Notes: a model not told the origin generated them from the letters alone. Shown: positions 28,501-36,300, numbered from the stretch's first letter. The stretch is DNA of 64,000 nt from Symsagittifera roscoffensis (GCF_963678635.1 NC_087067.1:30726401-30790400), one strand, 5' to 3'. Made by a program: numbers and translations.

Positions 28501-31389
28501 CATTGTATCTTCTTCGAGCATAGCACAGTGTCCAATCGATCTTACTTTCAATTCTTCTTTCCCTACATAGATTTGTCCAATTAGGTCTTCGTCGCATGTT
28601 ATCATCGTCTTGGTATAGATGTTGATTCCATCTATATTTAGCATGACCTCGTGTGGACCATAAGCTTCAGTGTACCTATTATCAACACGTACCGATTTGC
28701 TGCCCCCTCTCGTGAGTAGTGCCCTGAGCGCTCTAGAAGTCGTTTGTGGACTTATTCCACTCAAGTAGTCTGCATACACGTCAATGTGCATTATCGTCTG
28801 GTCGCTCGGCTCGCTCAAGTTTCTGGTTACCTCGTGTCCGCCCACTGTGACTATCGACATTATTCTTGCTCCGATTTTCGATATTCCAAAAGGTTTACCT
28901 GTCACCATTTTCACGGTGTTACAATTCCCGGTCTTCATTGAGCCCGTTCTAGCCTCTGGTATTGAGTTCGATCCGGTTAATGCTTCGTTAAAATTCTGTC
29001 TTTCGATCTCCAACTTTAGTCGTTGCTCTATTTCTTTCGCAGCCAGATCTTGTTTCACTTTGGCAATTGCTTCCGTCGCCGCTTTCTCATAATTTATCTC
29101 TAGAGAGCTTCCGGCCGCGGACTCTAACGCACCGCTAACATGTGTAACAGCTTTCACTGTCTTCGTCGGCAATTCGGTGTTTGGTGCCCCCAAGTTCCTA
29201 GATTCAAACTCGTTTTGCCTGTTCCGCTGATTCTGCACCGCCGCTAATGCCAACTTATGTTTGGGGTGATTCTGGTCCTTGACCGCTTCCCAGAACAAGG
29301 GACAATCCATTCTGAAGTGCCCCTCCTGGTTACAGAAGAAGCATCTGGCGCCTATCTTGATGATTAAGCCATTATAGTACTCGTGTTCCTCCATCTGGCT
29401 CATATCCTCTTCATCCGGTGCATAACCTAGGCTCTTCATGCCTTGTTTGTACGTTGTGCAGTCAGCTACATGATGATCCGCTGACCCGCAGTTCGCGCAT
29501 GATCTGCGCTTGTCCATATCATCTCTAGGTTTGTACCATGATGACCTCTGGGGTTGGCTTCCCCCTTGCGTGTTCCTGTTTTCGGAATATGAGTACTTCT
29601 TAGGTTTCATCAGCATGTATTCTCTTGATTTCTGTCTCATTTCTTCTGGGGTGGGTGCGCTGTCCTTCGACAATGTGTAGTATGTTGCTAACATTGTCCT
29701 TAAGTCATCACTTTTCACCCCATCGATGAACTTCGAGGCAATGCTAAAGTTCCGTCTATTTGTCGACTCCTCTGGGTCACTCCTCCTTCTCAAGCTCTCG
29801 AGGTCATCTAGGAACCGATCTATTGACTCGTCGTCCCTCTGCCTTCTCTTTTCAAATCGCATCATCGCTTGGTGACCCTTCATGCCTGACCCGAATCGAT
29901 TCAGCAATATCTCGAAGATCTTGTCCGCGGTGTCGCGTTCTTCCTCCTTCTTTGCGACCACGCATTTTAATGCCGTTCCTTCCAAGTTGCTCAGTATGGC
30001 TGTACATGCTTGTCTTTCGTCACTCAAGTTATCTTGTTCTAGATGTAATCTCATCACTTCCACCCAAGTGTCAATGCATCCATCGGAGTCGTCCTTGAAT
30101 TCTTTTGGCTTCTTGAATGTCTTTCTTGATTTTCCCTCTCTCCTGTCGCTCGAGTCAGTGTTCCTCGTGGCGAAGGCCTCTAGAGTCCTGTTCATCATCT
30201 CCCAAGTGCTGGCCCATGTCATAGCATCCGGTCCTGTGTTGCTGTTAGCTGTTGAATCTCCCGGAGCAGTCGTTGTATTCGACGTTCCATTCTTCATTAT
30301 TGTTTTCGCAGCTGTTGGTGCTATGCTTATCGCATCCCTGGTTAAGGGCAACGGTGTCGATTGTCGTTTGTTCCTTTGTGGTTCTGCAAAGTCAACTCTG
30401 GTGCCTTGCGTACGATCCGCTGCCGGTCTTTCTTGTGGAGTAGAACCTCTCAAGATTGCATCCAACTTCGCCTGTATTGCACACGAACTCTCGGCCTGAC
30501 TCTTGCTCATTGTGTCCATTCTCCTTTCCAGGCTTCCTAATTGGCTGTTGACATCATCATATCGGTTCTTCAACTGTTGCATGTCTGTTTTGATGTTCTT
30601 TTCTCGTTCTTCATTGGTGGCTTCTACCTTATCTGACATTTCCTTGAGTCTCTCATCTGTTGCCTTAGCTAGGTTAAAATAACTGTCTAGATACTCGTGC
30701 TTGTTGTATCTTATCTCCTTTTTTATCACCTCTCTGTCTTCTTCACTGTGCTTAAGTCTTTTGTCAATCTGATTTAATTTCGCCAACAAGTCACCCAGCT
30801 CAATGGTAGTCTCTTCATGGTCAGCCGTCGGTCTCTCTTCGGCCGTAGCCTCTGCTTTAGCTTGTTCCTCTCTTGGATTGGCTTCTGAGGTCTTCGTGCT
30901 CACTGTCCCAAATGTTCGTGCTCTTTCTGCTTTTGGTTCTTCAGTCACGTTTTCTTTCGTTTTTATTCCGAACATTATTCCCAATTTTTCCGTAAAAGAT
31001 GTCCTCTTTACTTGAGAGTCTTCTTTCACCGTTTCTTCGGTGTTGCCTATTGCATCTTCCGCGTCATCTATCGGTGAGAACTCTATGGGTTTCTGGTTCA
31101 GTTCCTCTGCATTGGGCATTGGAGTTGACTCTGTCGCCATCTTCCTTGTTTCATCCACACTTTGATCGGGTGTCTCTAGATCAATCTCGATGGTGGGTTC
31201 TACTCGCTCCCCTTCCGTGCCCTCTTTCGCCCTGTTCTCCGCTGTACTCCTTGTGCTGACCATGTTAACTGAAAAGTTCTTCTTCGTTATCTTTGGGCCC
31301 GTTGATGTCGTTCCGCGCAGCGATGAATTATATTTCGTGTTTGATCCACTTGACCTTTTTTCGAGCACCGGTACCCTACTCCGCCTCAT
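22582..31389 (-). CDS. gag-pol: gag-pol polyprotein of giant Ty3/gypsy-type element (2935 aa)
   Basis: Single unbroken frame, no gag/pol frameshift or stop. The N-terminal ~190 residues are low-complexity, followed by a coiled coil (about 195-320) and a retrotransposon gag (capsid) domain (about 425-590). Two CCHC zinc knuckles lie at 631-644 and 683-696. Then come an aspartic protease with DTG 990-992 and a reverse transcriptase with YVDD 1476-1479, followed by RNase H with its first Asp near 1620. The integrase has an HHCC zinc finger (about 2160-2205) and a DD35E core (D2232, D2291, E2327). A GPF motif follows at 2464-2466. About 450 residues continue past it with no chromodomain visible: an acidic linker and a compact C-terminal part of unknown role. 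All catalytic residues checked are present, so the enzyme set looks functional. An in-frame Met at residue 43 is an alternative start; the first ATG is used because it follows a strong acceptor site. Confidence 0.96.
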   Translation of the reverse strand: MRRSRVPVLEKRSSGSNTKYNSSLRGTTSTGPKITKKNFSVNMVSTRSTAENRAKEGTEGERVEPTIEIDLETPDQSVDETRKMATESTPMPNAEELNQKPIEFSPIDDAEDAIGNTEETVKEDSQVKRTSFTEKLGIMFGIKTKENVTEEPKAERARTFGTVSTKTSEANPREEQAKAEATAEERPTADHEETTIELGDLLAKLNQIDKRLKHSEEDREVIKKEIRYNKHEYLDSYFNLAKATDERLKEMSDKVEATNEEREKNIKTDMQQLKNRYDDVNSQLGSLERRMDTMSKSQAESSCAIQAKLDAILRGSTPQERPAADRTQGTRVDFAEPQRNKRQSTPLPLTRDAISIAPTAAKTIMKNGTSNTTTAPGDSTANSNTGPDAMTWASTWEMMNRTLEAFATRNTDSSDRREGKSRKTFKKPKEFKDDSDGCIDTWVEVMRLHLEQDNLSDERQACTAILSNLEGTALKCVVAKKEEERDTADKIFEILLNRFGSGMKGHQAMMRFEKRRQRDDESIDRFLDDLESLRRRSDPEESTNRRNFSIASKFIDGVKSDDLRTMLATYYTLSKDSAPTPEEMRQKSREYMLMKPKKYSYSENRNTQGGSQPQRSSWYKPRDDMDKRRSCANCGSADHHVADCTTYKQGMKSLGYAPDEEDMSQMEEHEYYNGLIIKIGARCFFCNQEGHFRMDCPLFWEAVKDQNHPKHKLALAAVQNQRNRQNEFESRNLGAPNTELPTKTVKAVTHVSGALESAAGSSLEINYEKAATEAIAKVKQDLAAKEIEQRLKLEIERQNFNEALTGSNSIPEARTGSMKTGNCNTVKMVTGKPFGISKIGARIMSIVTVGGHEVTRNLSEPSDQTIMHIDVYADYLSGISPQTTSRALRALLTRGGSKSVRVDNRYTEAYGPHEVMLNIDGINIYTKTMITCDEDLIGQIYVGKEELKVRSIGHCAMLEEDTMHIGTEADVTGHVLDINGKKTQLRGLLDTGAVLSVIPIETWEKMGFDKGDLIDSRIRLSAANKGALRVLGRTPIIALNLGERNLWMSFIVVENLDESDQFILGRDFIRNFDVTIDLNNAMFRIRNPDRRYAIKPVNLIMANENKAPVFLSRRVRLKANEAAIVSLRMKNYNELSDNKQVCIVPNPNSQSAAVLGRSFSITKSGLCVSVLLNTLDIPITIQRGRKLGYALPVKTRYETIENSKQNEVVDCPNHRDKICILRRLQRIKDSSGLIKSLKSETDDGLSSCSNFPERPTPDEMQTDKPVLPEIEHLRGKLKDEQLEAIKDVLERNEEVFSRHKADIGCCNFVEHEIELEENAVPHREGARRMTPHKSDACRKEIETLLEYDMIEPSKSPWACGVVMAKKKGDQLRFCCDFRYLNSVTVKDAYPIPRIDESLSKLGDAKFFTTLDLGSAFWQVPLRKQDRDKTGFACELGLFQWKRMPFGLCNATATFQRLMAHALIGVTKKYGNLVMCYVDDVVIATPTLEDHIERLDEVFACMKRSGLKCKPSKCEILKDSIKYLGRMVDKHGIRPDPDAVEAVLTWKSPKTEHQLMSFLGFANYYREFIKGYADKVYPMQQLMRHKGKKFTWNNAAEESFQRIKKELCEAPVLGMPTEKGMYVLDTDASVVAISGILHQEQEWNGKTVLRPIAYGSKVLSDTEMKYGAPKAEMFAVVTFVEKYRAYLGSEPFKLRVDNRALSWLKTYSMDQSYIGRWIVRLDGYNMIIEHRTRDKHQNADSLSKKTEFYERQEQREADRPEIKDGFSFMDIETYDSLPLTRWLDKSGKPIEDHPELPKEPLEKTILKKSRGIPIGIMLKSKIVRETLKAKGYDLIQVEEGTVRIDEDLMRLLEKLSDDKPVIQGKGQEAPELTILRREETVNNTDVSKGSITDSKEVVRSLVEKIPEKILEQTKVRDKKVTFREEVEHLGLDQESGEWSRFMEEDETGEGKLSGERKEWDEDSDESSEDQDSLCVILAEEKIRQHDRELQTDPSSGTYNLEIQEVRGGEELEKIAVSRKPLRELSCNSNVRTNLVPEDDMKIVKRMICVKLSDDIHNPGEMNGQIMALKEHVKARYRLSDLIRAQKNDKMTSNLSKWIHSGVKEKGELEEDSYKILSQFYKEKRDLLYHTAEGVVACKRRDEEKLLHKHNLIILPQLYQTEVLFRSHDQMGHQGIDKVQQRILHRFDWPGMRKACERWVNACLACLQVKDPRKMKFPLKSVESSEFNEVVQIDHQKICMTESGYNQILVIIDHFTKLAEAVPCQTASAEETCDHLITHWISRYGCPMTFQSDNGKAFVGDLTKELMKRSHIAQAHSTTYHPQTNGLVERQNRTLVNMLRVYCSRYMTDWDKYLPQVVGAYNSTQHSTTGISPFMMLTGRERAMPITFFYPEYEGKRTSPQAYVKEAIKRQQDLNELCRRNTAQAQMRQRKKYDEKILRAKPYEVGQYVWVFQNVIPPKGTKKLLKKWRGPFMITEVHQQGRFYRLSTGRAAHYENLKPHVPSPEDWCLPKDMEGLEYLVVEPACKVNEKGTREKNDGNENLSLDDNEKIEVESDAGSFVEEDWNDPEQNEVPKWMEPDRPTPPETRTGNRKRTGMRYNRYGDDFLIDKIQPDKLGDELLSAGELEAEEEWQVIDDGGHYPQDDYSTPELETDLEQSEIERRENTNLRILEWMRDVKDESREGQSIQQIDVSAANYMKTEDPLFGWTATDRPLDIPKDNSDPTTSTGTSINIFVRGVGVGLTHTENLMIKKLKEVRETSGLELEEEEPEPTIGRNFKTKFEIPNEYSENIMITDSDFILSNRTSAICITADMSFKSRLEADFKREYQNVEFLFRQRPGLGGIAALPPSVAQVPGKYLCFLVTRVNDRNTIDPEHVILALTRLRDFMIERGIVEVSMPVYDPNRGKLSSRELYAILHVVFAETEIMVHLHKKYYLSIA

Positions 31390-31444
31390 TATTTCTATTT
31401 ACAACTGCTTTTATTTACAATTTTATTATATACACGATTCTATT

Positions 31445-31460
31445 CTAAGAATAAAAAAAA
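31445..31460 (-). promoter_or_regulatory. Candidate 3' splice site before gag-pol
   Basis: On the minus strand a long T-rich tract (31450-31505 complement) ends in TTTTTTTTATTCTTAG. This gives a strong polypyrimidine tract and AG about 56 nt upstream of the gag-pol ATG. It would remove the repeat-rich leader from mRNA. Inference from sequence only. Confidence 0.45.
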
Positions 31461-31694
31461 ATAATAAAACAACAAGACAACAACAAAAAAAAAAAAAAAA
31501 AATTTTTTGTGGTAACAAATTTAGTACAACGTGTTAAAAACCTTGTTGTAGCTCTCTTTCTAAAACCTTTGAAAAATTTCCCTTAATGTGGTCTCAAGTC
31601 TTAAAACACCCTTGTTGTAATTTGACTTCAATTTCTATACCGTCCCAAGACTATTCGTCACTATCACAGTACTCTCCGCTAGTGTCCTAAGACC

Positions 31695-32465
31695 CTTGTA
31701 CCAAGGCCACTGTTCCAAGACTACTGTCCCAAGACTAGTGTCCCAAGACTACTGTCCCAAGACTAGTGTCCCAAGGCTAGTGTCCCAAGACTACTGTCCC
31801 AAGACTAGTGTCCCAAGGGTAGTGTCCCAAGACCAGTGTCCCAAGGCTAGTGTCCCAAGACTACTGTCCCAAGACTAGTGTCCCAAGGCTAGTGTCCCAA
31901 GACTACTGTCCCAAGGGTAGTGTCCCAAGACCAGTGTCCCAAGGCTAGTGTCCCAAGACTACTGTCCCAAGACTAGTGTCCCAAGGCTAGTGTCCCAAGA
32001 CTACTGTCCCAAGACTAGTGTCCCAAGGGTAGTGTCCCAAGACCAGTGTCCCAAGGCTGGTGTCCCAAGACTAGTGTCCCAAGACTAGTGTCCCAAGACC
32101 ACTGTCCCAAGACCACTGTCCCAAGACCCTGTCCCAAGACCCCTGTCCCAAGACCACTGTCCCAAGACCCCTGTCCCAAGACCCTGTCCCAAGACCACTG
32201 TCCCAAGACCCTGTCCCAAGACCCTGTCCCAAGACCCTGTCCCAAGACCACTGTCCCAAGACCACTGTCCCAAGACCCTGTCCCAAGACCACTGTCCCAA
32301 GACCCTGTCCCAAGACCCTGTCCCAAGACCACTGTCCCAAGACCACTGTCCCAAGACCCTGTCCCAAGACCACTGTCCCAAGACCCTGTCCCAAGACCAC
32401 TGTCCCAAGACCCTGTCCCAAGACCACTATCCCAAGACTGCTCTGTCCCAAGACTTCTTCGGTCT
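31695..32465. repeat. 13/14-bp minisatellite in the leader
   Basis: About 55 head-to-tail units built on TGTCCCAAGAC plus a variable ACT/AGT end. The left part (31695-32095) mixes CTACTG, CTAGTG, GGTAGTG, CCAGTG and GGCTAGTG endings in a recurring higher-order order. The right part (32096-32440) uses only CCACTG (14 bp) and CCCTG (13 bp) variants. Long frames on both strands are repeat artefacts. Confidence 0.95.
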
Positions 32466-33300
32466 TGTCCCAATACTCGTCACGGAGTGTCTTCCTCGTT
32501 GTAGGGTCTTCTTGAATCACCGTACCTTGTACCACCACTCAAGCTCTAGTAAAATTTTCCCAAAAACCCTCTCTTAAAAGCCAAATGCTGACCCCCCTCT
32601 TCTTTTTGGTTGTTTCTATTTCAATGTAGGTGCGCAGGTATCTTGTGATCACCAGTTCGTATAAAACCAAACACAAATCCTCACTAAAATGCAACAAAAA
32701 TCTAAGTAAGAAAAATAATAAAAACAGAAAAATGAGCCCACCTGAAATTCAAAGGTGACCAATGTCTACCTTTCGTCTAAAAAAAAAATGTCTGGTACCT
32801 AATTGCCACGCGTTTTCCTCCCCCCACTAGTGATCTTATGGGGTATCACAAAAGCTGTCTATATCCGGTCCCCCCTACCAAACCAACCAGCGTACCAGTC
32901 TTAACTCGAGTTGAATTTTGGATCTCCACCTAATATTACCAACGCGTGTTAATTTCTAATGAAACTAAGTCAACGATGTCGACTAATTAGTTACTCTAAT
33001 TTCCCCCTTTTTACAATTTACAACCGCCAACCTCTAACTTAACCAGCACCCCTTCTAACCTCCCCCCTTTCTAGCCCCCCTTCTTAAGCCTAAAAATTAC
33101 TTTAAGCGCCGGGTGCTAAACCTCTCAAGAGAAAACCGTAGACCTGTTTCCAGGCCTGCTCAAGTAAAAACGTTCCTCAAAACTGGGGGATTTCGCTTAT
33201 CCAATTTTACACTTATATCCTATAATGTAATGTGGATTCTAACGATACCCGTTCTGCCCAACTTGAGAACTCGAGAATTGCCAAATCCTTCTTGGCTGCT

Positions 33301-33490
33301 TTCCCACTCGACTGGTCACCTGTTCCAGTCCAGTCTCCTATTGGTTCAGCTCAAGTGTCCCTGAACCACTTTCCCACTCGGCTGGTCACCTCTTCCAGTC
33401 AAGTCTCCTATTGGTTCAGCTCAAGTGTCCCTGAACCACTTTCCCACTCGGCTGGTCACCTCTTCCAGTCAAGTCTCCTATTGGTCCAGC
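33301..33490. repeat. 70-bp tandem repeat in the leader (2.7 copies)
   Basis: TTCCCACTCG recurs at 33301, 33371 and 33441, with the following 60 bp almost unchanged; the third copy is incomplete. Each copy contains one CTCAAG. Confidence 0.9.
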
Positions 33491-33953
33491 TAAGTTCCAA
33501 GCTATCTGAAAACCTTTGACCACGCCCCACTTCGGGCACTTTATTCAGTTTACTGGTTTAAATTGCTAGGTTGATCGAAACGATCGAACTTGTAAAACAG
33601 TATGGGTATACTATTTAATTAATATAAAGGTTTGATCCAACTAATCTGGTGTCAAAGTCACTGTCTTTTTTCGTTTTATGGTTTTTGTTCCTTTTTCTAT
33701 TCTTTTTTTGGTTTTTGTTTTGCTTTTTGTCTTTTTGCTCGTGTTTTTGTCCCCCTAGTTGCCCCCTTTACTCGGTTAGCTAAGCCTCGTTCGGAGAGCG
33801 TACCAGGAAATTTTCTCGAGTTTTCTTAAAAAGCTATCACGGTACAACCGGAAGGTTTGCACGTTCCTGTCGAACCGTACCGCCGGTACTCTAGAATGGG
33901 CATTCAGCCCGAAGCTGTCTCAAGTGGGTTCGACTCCGTAGTCTTGATGTCGT

Positions 33954-33971
33954 AAACACCCAGGAGCGCCA
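33954..33971 (-). promoter_or_regulatory. Primer-binding-site-like sequence
   Basis: On the minus strand TGGCGCTCCTGGGTGTTT begins 11 nt inside the 5' LTR. TGG plus a tRNA-3'-end-like stretch at this position is what a tRNA-primed LTR element needs. The matching tRNA was not identified, and the 11-nt gap is longer than usual. Confidence 0.45.
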
Positions 33972-34270
33972 TAAAAACACTATGTAACATTCGTCTACTG
34001 CAGTCACACATGAGGCTTAAGAAAAATAGGCCCTATAACCACTGGCTCAAGGGTCAGGGACACCATCTCTTGTGTTTTTCTACCTCAAGAACGGTCGGAG
34101 CCAGTTCGGTTCGCTTGTGACATGAGACTACGACCCGTTACAGCTTAAAGGCTACTACTAAAATATCCCCCCACTCTAGAATTAGAAACGTCCCCATACT
34201 TAGGTCTCTAGATACCCAAAATACATGAACGCCGTTAAAAACCGGGTTGGAACAATCCGTTAAGTTACTT

Positions 34271-34276
34271 TTTATT
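34271..34276 (-). terminator. Polyadenylation signal in 5' LTR
   Basis: AATAAA on the minus strand at the same relative place as in the 3' LTR. In the 5' LTR it must be bypassed for full-length transcription. Confidence 0.4.
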
Positions 34277-34340
34277 AGACAGTGTAACTTTGATCCATTT
34301 CAGATGGATCAACCTAAAACTCGCCTTACCTCAACATAAC

Positions 34341-34350
34341 AATTATAAAA
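34341..34350 (-). promoter_or_regulatory. TATA-like box of the 5' LTR
   Basis: TTTTATAATT on the minus strand, about 65 nt upstream of the AATAAA at 34271-34276 and conserved in all LTR copies of the window. A GAG/GTAAGG donor-like sequence follows within 20 nt. Promoter role inferred. Confidence 0.35.
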
Positions 34351-34898
34351 CACACTCTAGGAATTTAAATGAAGTACTCACATTGTAGCACGCTCAAGAA
34401 CCAGGAAATAAATAAGTCGGTAAACAACTCAAGAATCAATAAAGTAACTAATATGAGTTTAATGTTAGTCAGTTTTAACAACAAGAACAAGTTTTTACTC
34501 TAGACTGCAAGTTCTCGTGAACCATTGGGACACTCTAGCTGTCCACCTTTCCACCGAAGGTTCACTCTGGTCCAGTCAATAATAGTATTCCAATCGTAAC
34601 GATCCAATTCGTGGGAATGCTCTCGTCTCTGTTTCAGATGGGACAGCTCTACTCTAGGCTATTATTGCTATTGAAATTGCGAATAGCAATTTCCCACCGA
34701 TTTTTCTAGCAACTTTCCCGCGATTGTTATTCAACTGTTCTTAAATTGTTCTGATCTCTTTTTCTGATTTTCAGTTCTCGCGAGAAAATCGTGCATGACA
34801 GGTTCCACTCGAAATTTTGAAAAATTAAATTTCACTCCAAAATCAAGTGTTTTTTGCTTCTCTCAAGGTCAAACTTCCAAATATGACCGACTGGCACA

Positions 34899-35532
34899 TT
34901 AACCTTAACAGCTAAAGAACATTGAAACCATTAGATCTCAGAGCCGCTAAGAGTTGTAGTTACACAATTGATTTGATACCAGTTCAAACAAGCCCATCTA
35001 ATGCAATTTAGAAATTCTTAAGGTTTTAAGTATTTTTTGCTTGTACATTCCTCTTTTTTAAAAGAGAGTGTAAATTATAAAGTGAATTATAAGTGAAGAG
35101 AGTGTAAATTATAGTCATTTTGACAGCACGGCGTAAAGTTACTAACAAAAGTTTGACTGGGCACAAGGTGACTGAACTAAGCCATAGTAAAAGTGTTGGA
35201 ATTTGACAGAAAATATAAACACTATAAAAGTATAAATTAAGGATTAATCTGCAAGCGCTCAGAAGGTCCCACGAAATTCCCCAGACCAGAAACTCTTTTC
35301 GGACCAGAGACCTATTTGGCAGACCTTTCTCTAAAATCCCTCAAAAGGTGCTCGACAAACAGGCTTAAACATCAAACATATGACATCTAATTAATGCATT
35401 TATCACAACAATTTCGAATACGCCCACTACGAAGATGAGCGCATCTTGCGTGGAAAAGTCACCAAGTTGTCAAAAAAAAATTTTGAAGTTTATTTTTCAC
35501 GTTATGAATTGCAGTTGATGTAAGGTGGTGAC
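34899..35532. other. Non-coding flank right of the giant element
   Basis: AT-rich DNA with no convincing ORF, repeat or RNA gene seen. It may contain the promoter, 5' exon or intron of the downstream ERICH2-like gene. Confidence 0.5.
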
Positions 35533-35547
35533 TGTTTTTTATTTCAG
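35533..35547 (+). promoter_or_regulatory. Splice acceptor before the ERICH2-like coding exon
   Basis: TGTTTTTTATTTCAG ends 19 nt before the ATG. It could serve cis-splicing from an upstream exon or spliced-leader trans-splicing, if the host uses it. Confidence 0.5.
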
Positions 35548-35566
35548 ATTAGATAGCTCATACACA

Positions 35567-36142
35567 ATGAGCTCGACCAGCTCTCACTACTGTTTGAAGC
35601 CAATCCCAAATGGAAAAGCACCGACATCAGTCAAAAAGAACGAAAATTCTTCATCTAGTTGCGCGAAAGGAAGCAGTTCTTTGCCAGACACTCAAGCAAA
35701 GCCTAGCACCGCTGAACAGAATAAGCAAAATAAAAATAACCCAGCTTCAAAAACAGGCGAGGATCCTGATAAGAACGATTCACGCAGTGATTCGGAACAG
35801 GAAGACAGTGCAATTGATGATCGAGATGATTCCGCGCCAGTTGAACTAAAAGCAGAATTCGTGGAGTGCTTGCACTCTAAAGACTGGGTCAACGCCTTAA
35901 AATTGTGCAAAATGATATTAATGTACGAGCCAAACAATCCCACTGCCAAAGAATATATTACTGTCCTCCAGGAAAGATTATTATTGGACGATGAAGTTTC
36001 CAGCGATTCGTCTGACGACGAAACAAGTAGTGGCGATGAATCAGATGAAAACGATGTTTCCTCAAATGGAGACGGCGAGTCAGCGTCAGCCTCCGACAGT
36101 GACAACGTTGAAACTGATGTGGTGATATCCATCAAGAAGTGA
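35567..36142 (+). CDS. ERICH2-like protein (glutamate-rich protein 2 family), 191 aa
   Basis: The ATG at 35567 is chosen because a splice acceptor ends at 35547; the frame is open further upstream to 35525, but those residues would be intronic. Residues 1-90 are a Ser/Lys/Asp-rich disordered region. Residues ~95-145 form a compact helical segment (VECLHSKDWVNALKLC, then MILMYEPNNPTAKEY) like the conserved C-terminal domain of ERICH2 proteins, reminiscent of one TPR-type helical pair. The C-terminal ~45 residues are a Ser/Asp/Glu acidic tail. Molecular function is not established for the family. It is the only ordinary host gene visible, lies between the giant element and the LINE array, and appears intact. 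The family call is from recall of the motif, not a search. Confidence 0.6.
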   Translation: MSSTSSHYCLKPIPNGKAPTSVKKNENSSSSCAKGSSSLPDTQAKPSTAEQNKQNKNNPASKTGEDPDKNDSRSDSEQEDSAIDDRDDSAPVELKAEFVECLHSKDWVNALKLCKMILMYEPNNPTAKEYITVLQERLLLDDEVSSDSSDDETSSGDESDENDVSSNGDGESASASDSDNVETDVVISIKK

Positions 36143-36300
36143 AAACTAGAGTTTTTAATATTAGAATAATCCATCTTCTGTTCGTCTAAATGTTAGGTTA
36201 TTTGATTTTTAAAATGTAGATATGAGGAAAAATTTCAAAAAGTTTTTAGAGAGGAAGCCCCTTTTTAGAGAGGAAGCTTTTTACATTGATTCAAACTAAA
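36143..36300 (+). other. 3' flank of ERICH2-like gene
   Basis: AT-rich, presumably 3'UTR; no exact AATAAA seen. A short tandem duplication of CTTTTTAGAGAGGAAGC lies near 36243-36279. Confidence 0.45.

Larger units (their letters stand above)
31390..33982 (-). other. 5' leader of the giant element
   Basis: About 2.6 kb between the 5' LTR and gag-pol with no credible coding sequence. Open frames over the minisatellite exist only because the repeat lacks stops. It holds a 13/14-bp minisatellite, a 70-bp tandem repeat, long A runs, and a splice acceptor just before gag-pol, so much of it may be an intron. Confidence 0.65.
11837..34898 (-). mobile_element. Giant Ty3/gypsy-type LTR retrotransposon, copy B (23,062 bp, complete)
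   Basis: Two direct LTRs (11837-12743 and 33983-34898) begin with TGTAAC and end with GGCACA on the plus strand, so both have TG/CA termini. Transcription is leftward: 5' LTR, PBS-like site, 2.6-kb leader, gag-pol (31389-22582), spacer, ORF2 (22053-13174), 3'UTR, 3' LTR. Domain order RT-RNase H-integrase and the GPF motif after integrase place it in the Ty3/gypsy group. Both large ORFs are uninterrupted, and the LTRs differ by one 9-bp deletion and very few substitutions, implying a recent insertion. Flanks share only TTA, so a standard 4-6 bp target duplication is not evident. In size it is comparable with plant Ogre and planarian Burro elements; relationship to either is not claimed. Confidence 0.93.
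33983..34898 (-). repeat. 5' LTR of copy B (916 bp)
   Basis: Direct repeat partner of 11837-12743 with TG/CA ends. On the minus strand, U3 starts at 34898. It keeps the GATCCAT-loop-ATGGATC hairpin near 34292-34310 that is damaged in the other LTR. Confidence 0.95.

Noticed and set aside
32015-32538. Overlapping 100-155 aa open frames on both strands over the minisatellite
   Set aside because: They exist only because the 13/14-bp repeat has no stop in several frames; peptides are pure repeat with no start context.
33890-33971. Possible tRNA gene (GGGTTCGACTCC followed by a CCA end)
   Set aside because: No cloverleaf can be formed: T-stem partner and 5' acceptor strand are missing. The CCA end is better explained as part of the PBS.
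11830-34905. Target-site duplication of copy B
   Set aside because: Only TTA matches across the flanks; too short to call a duplication, so none is annotated.
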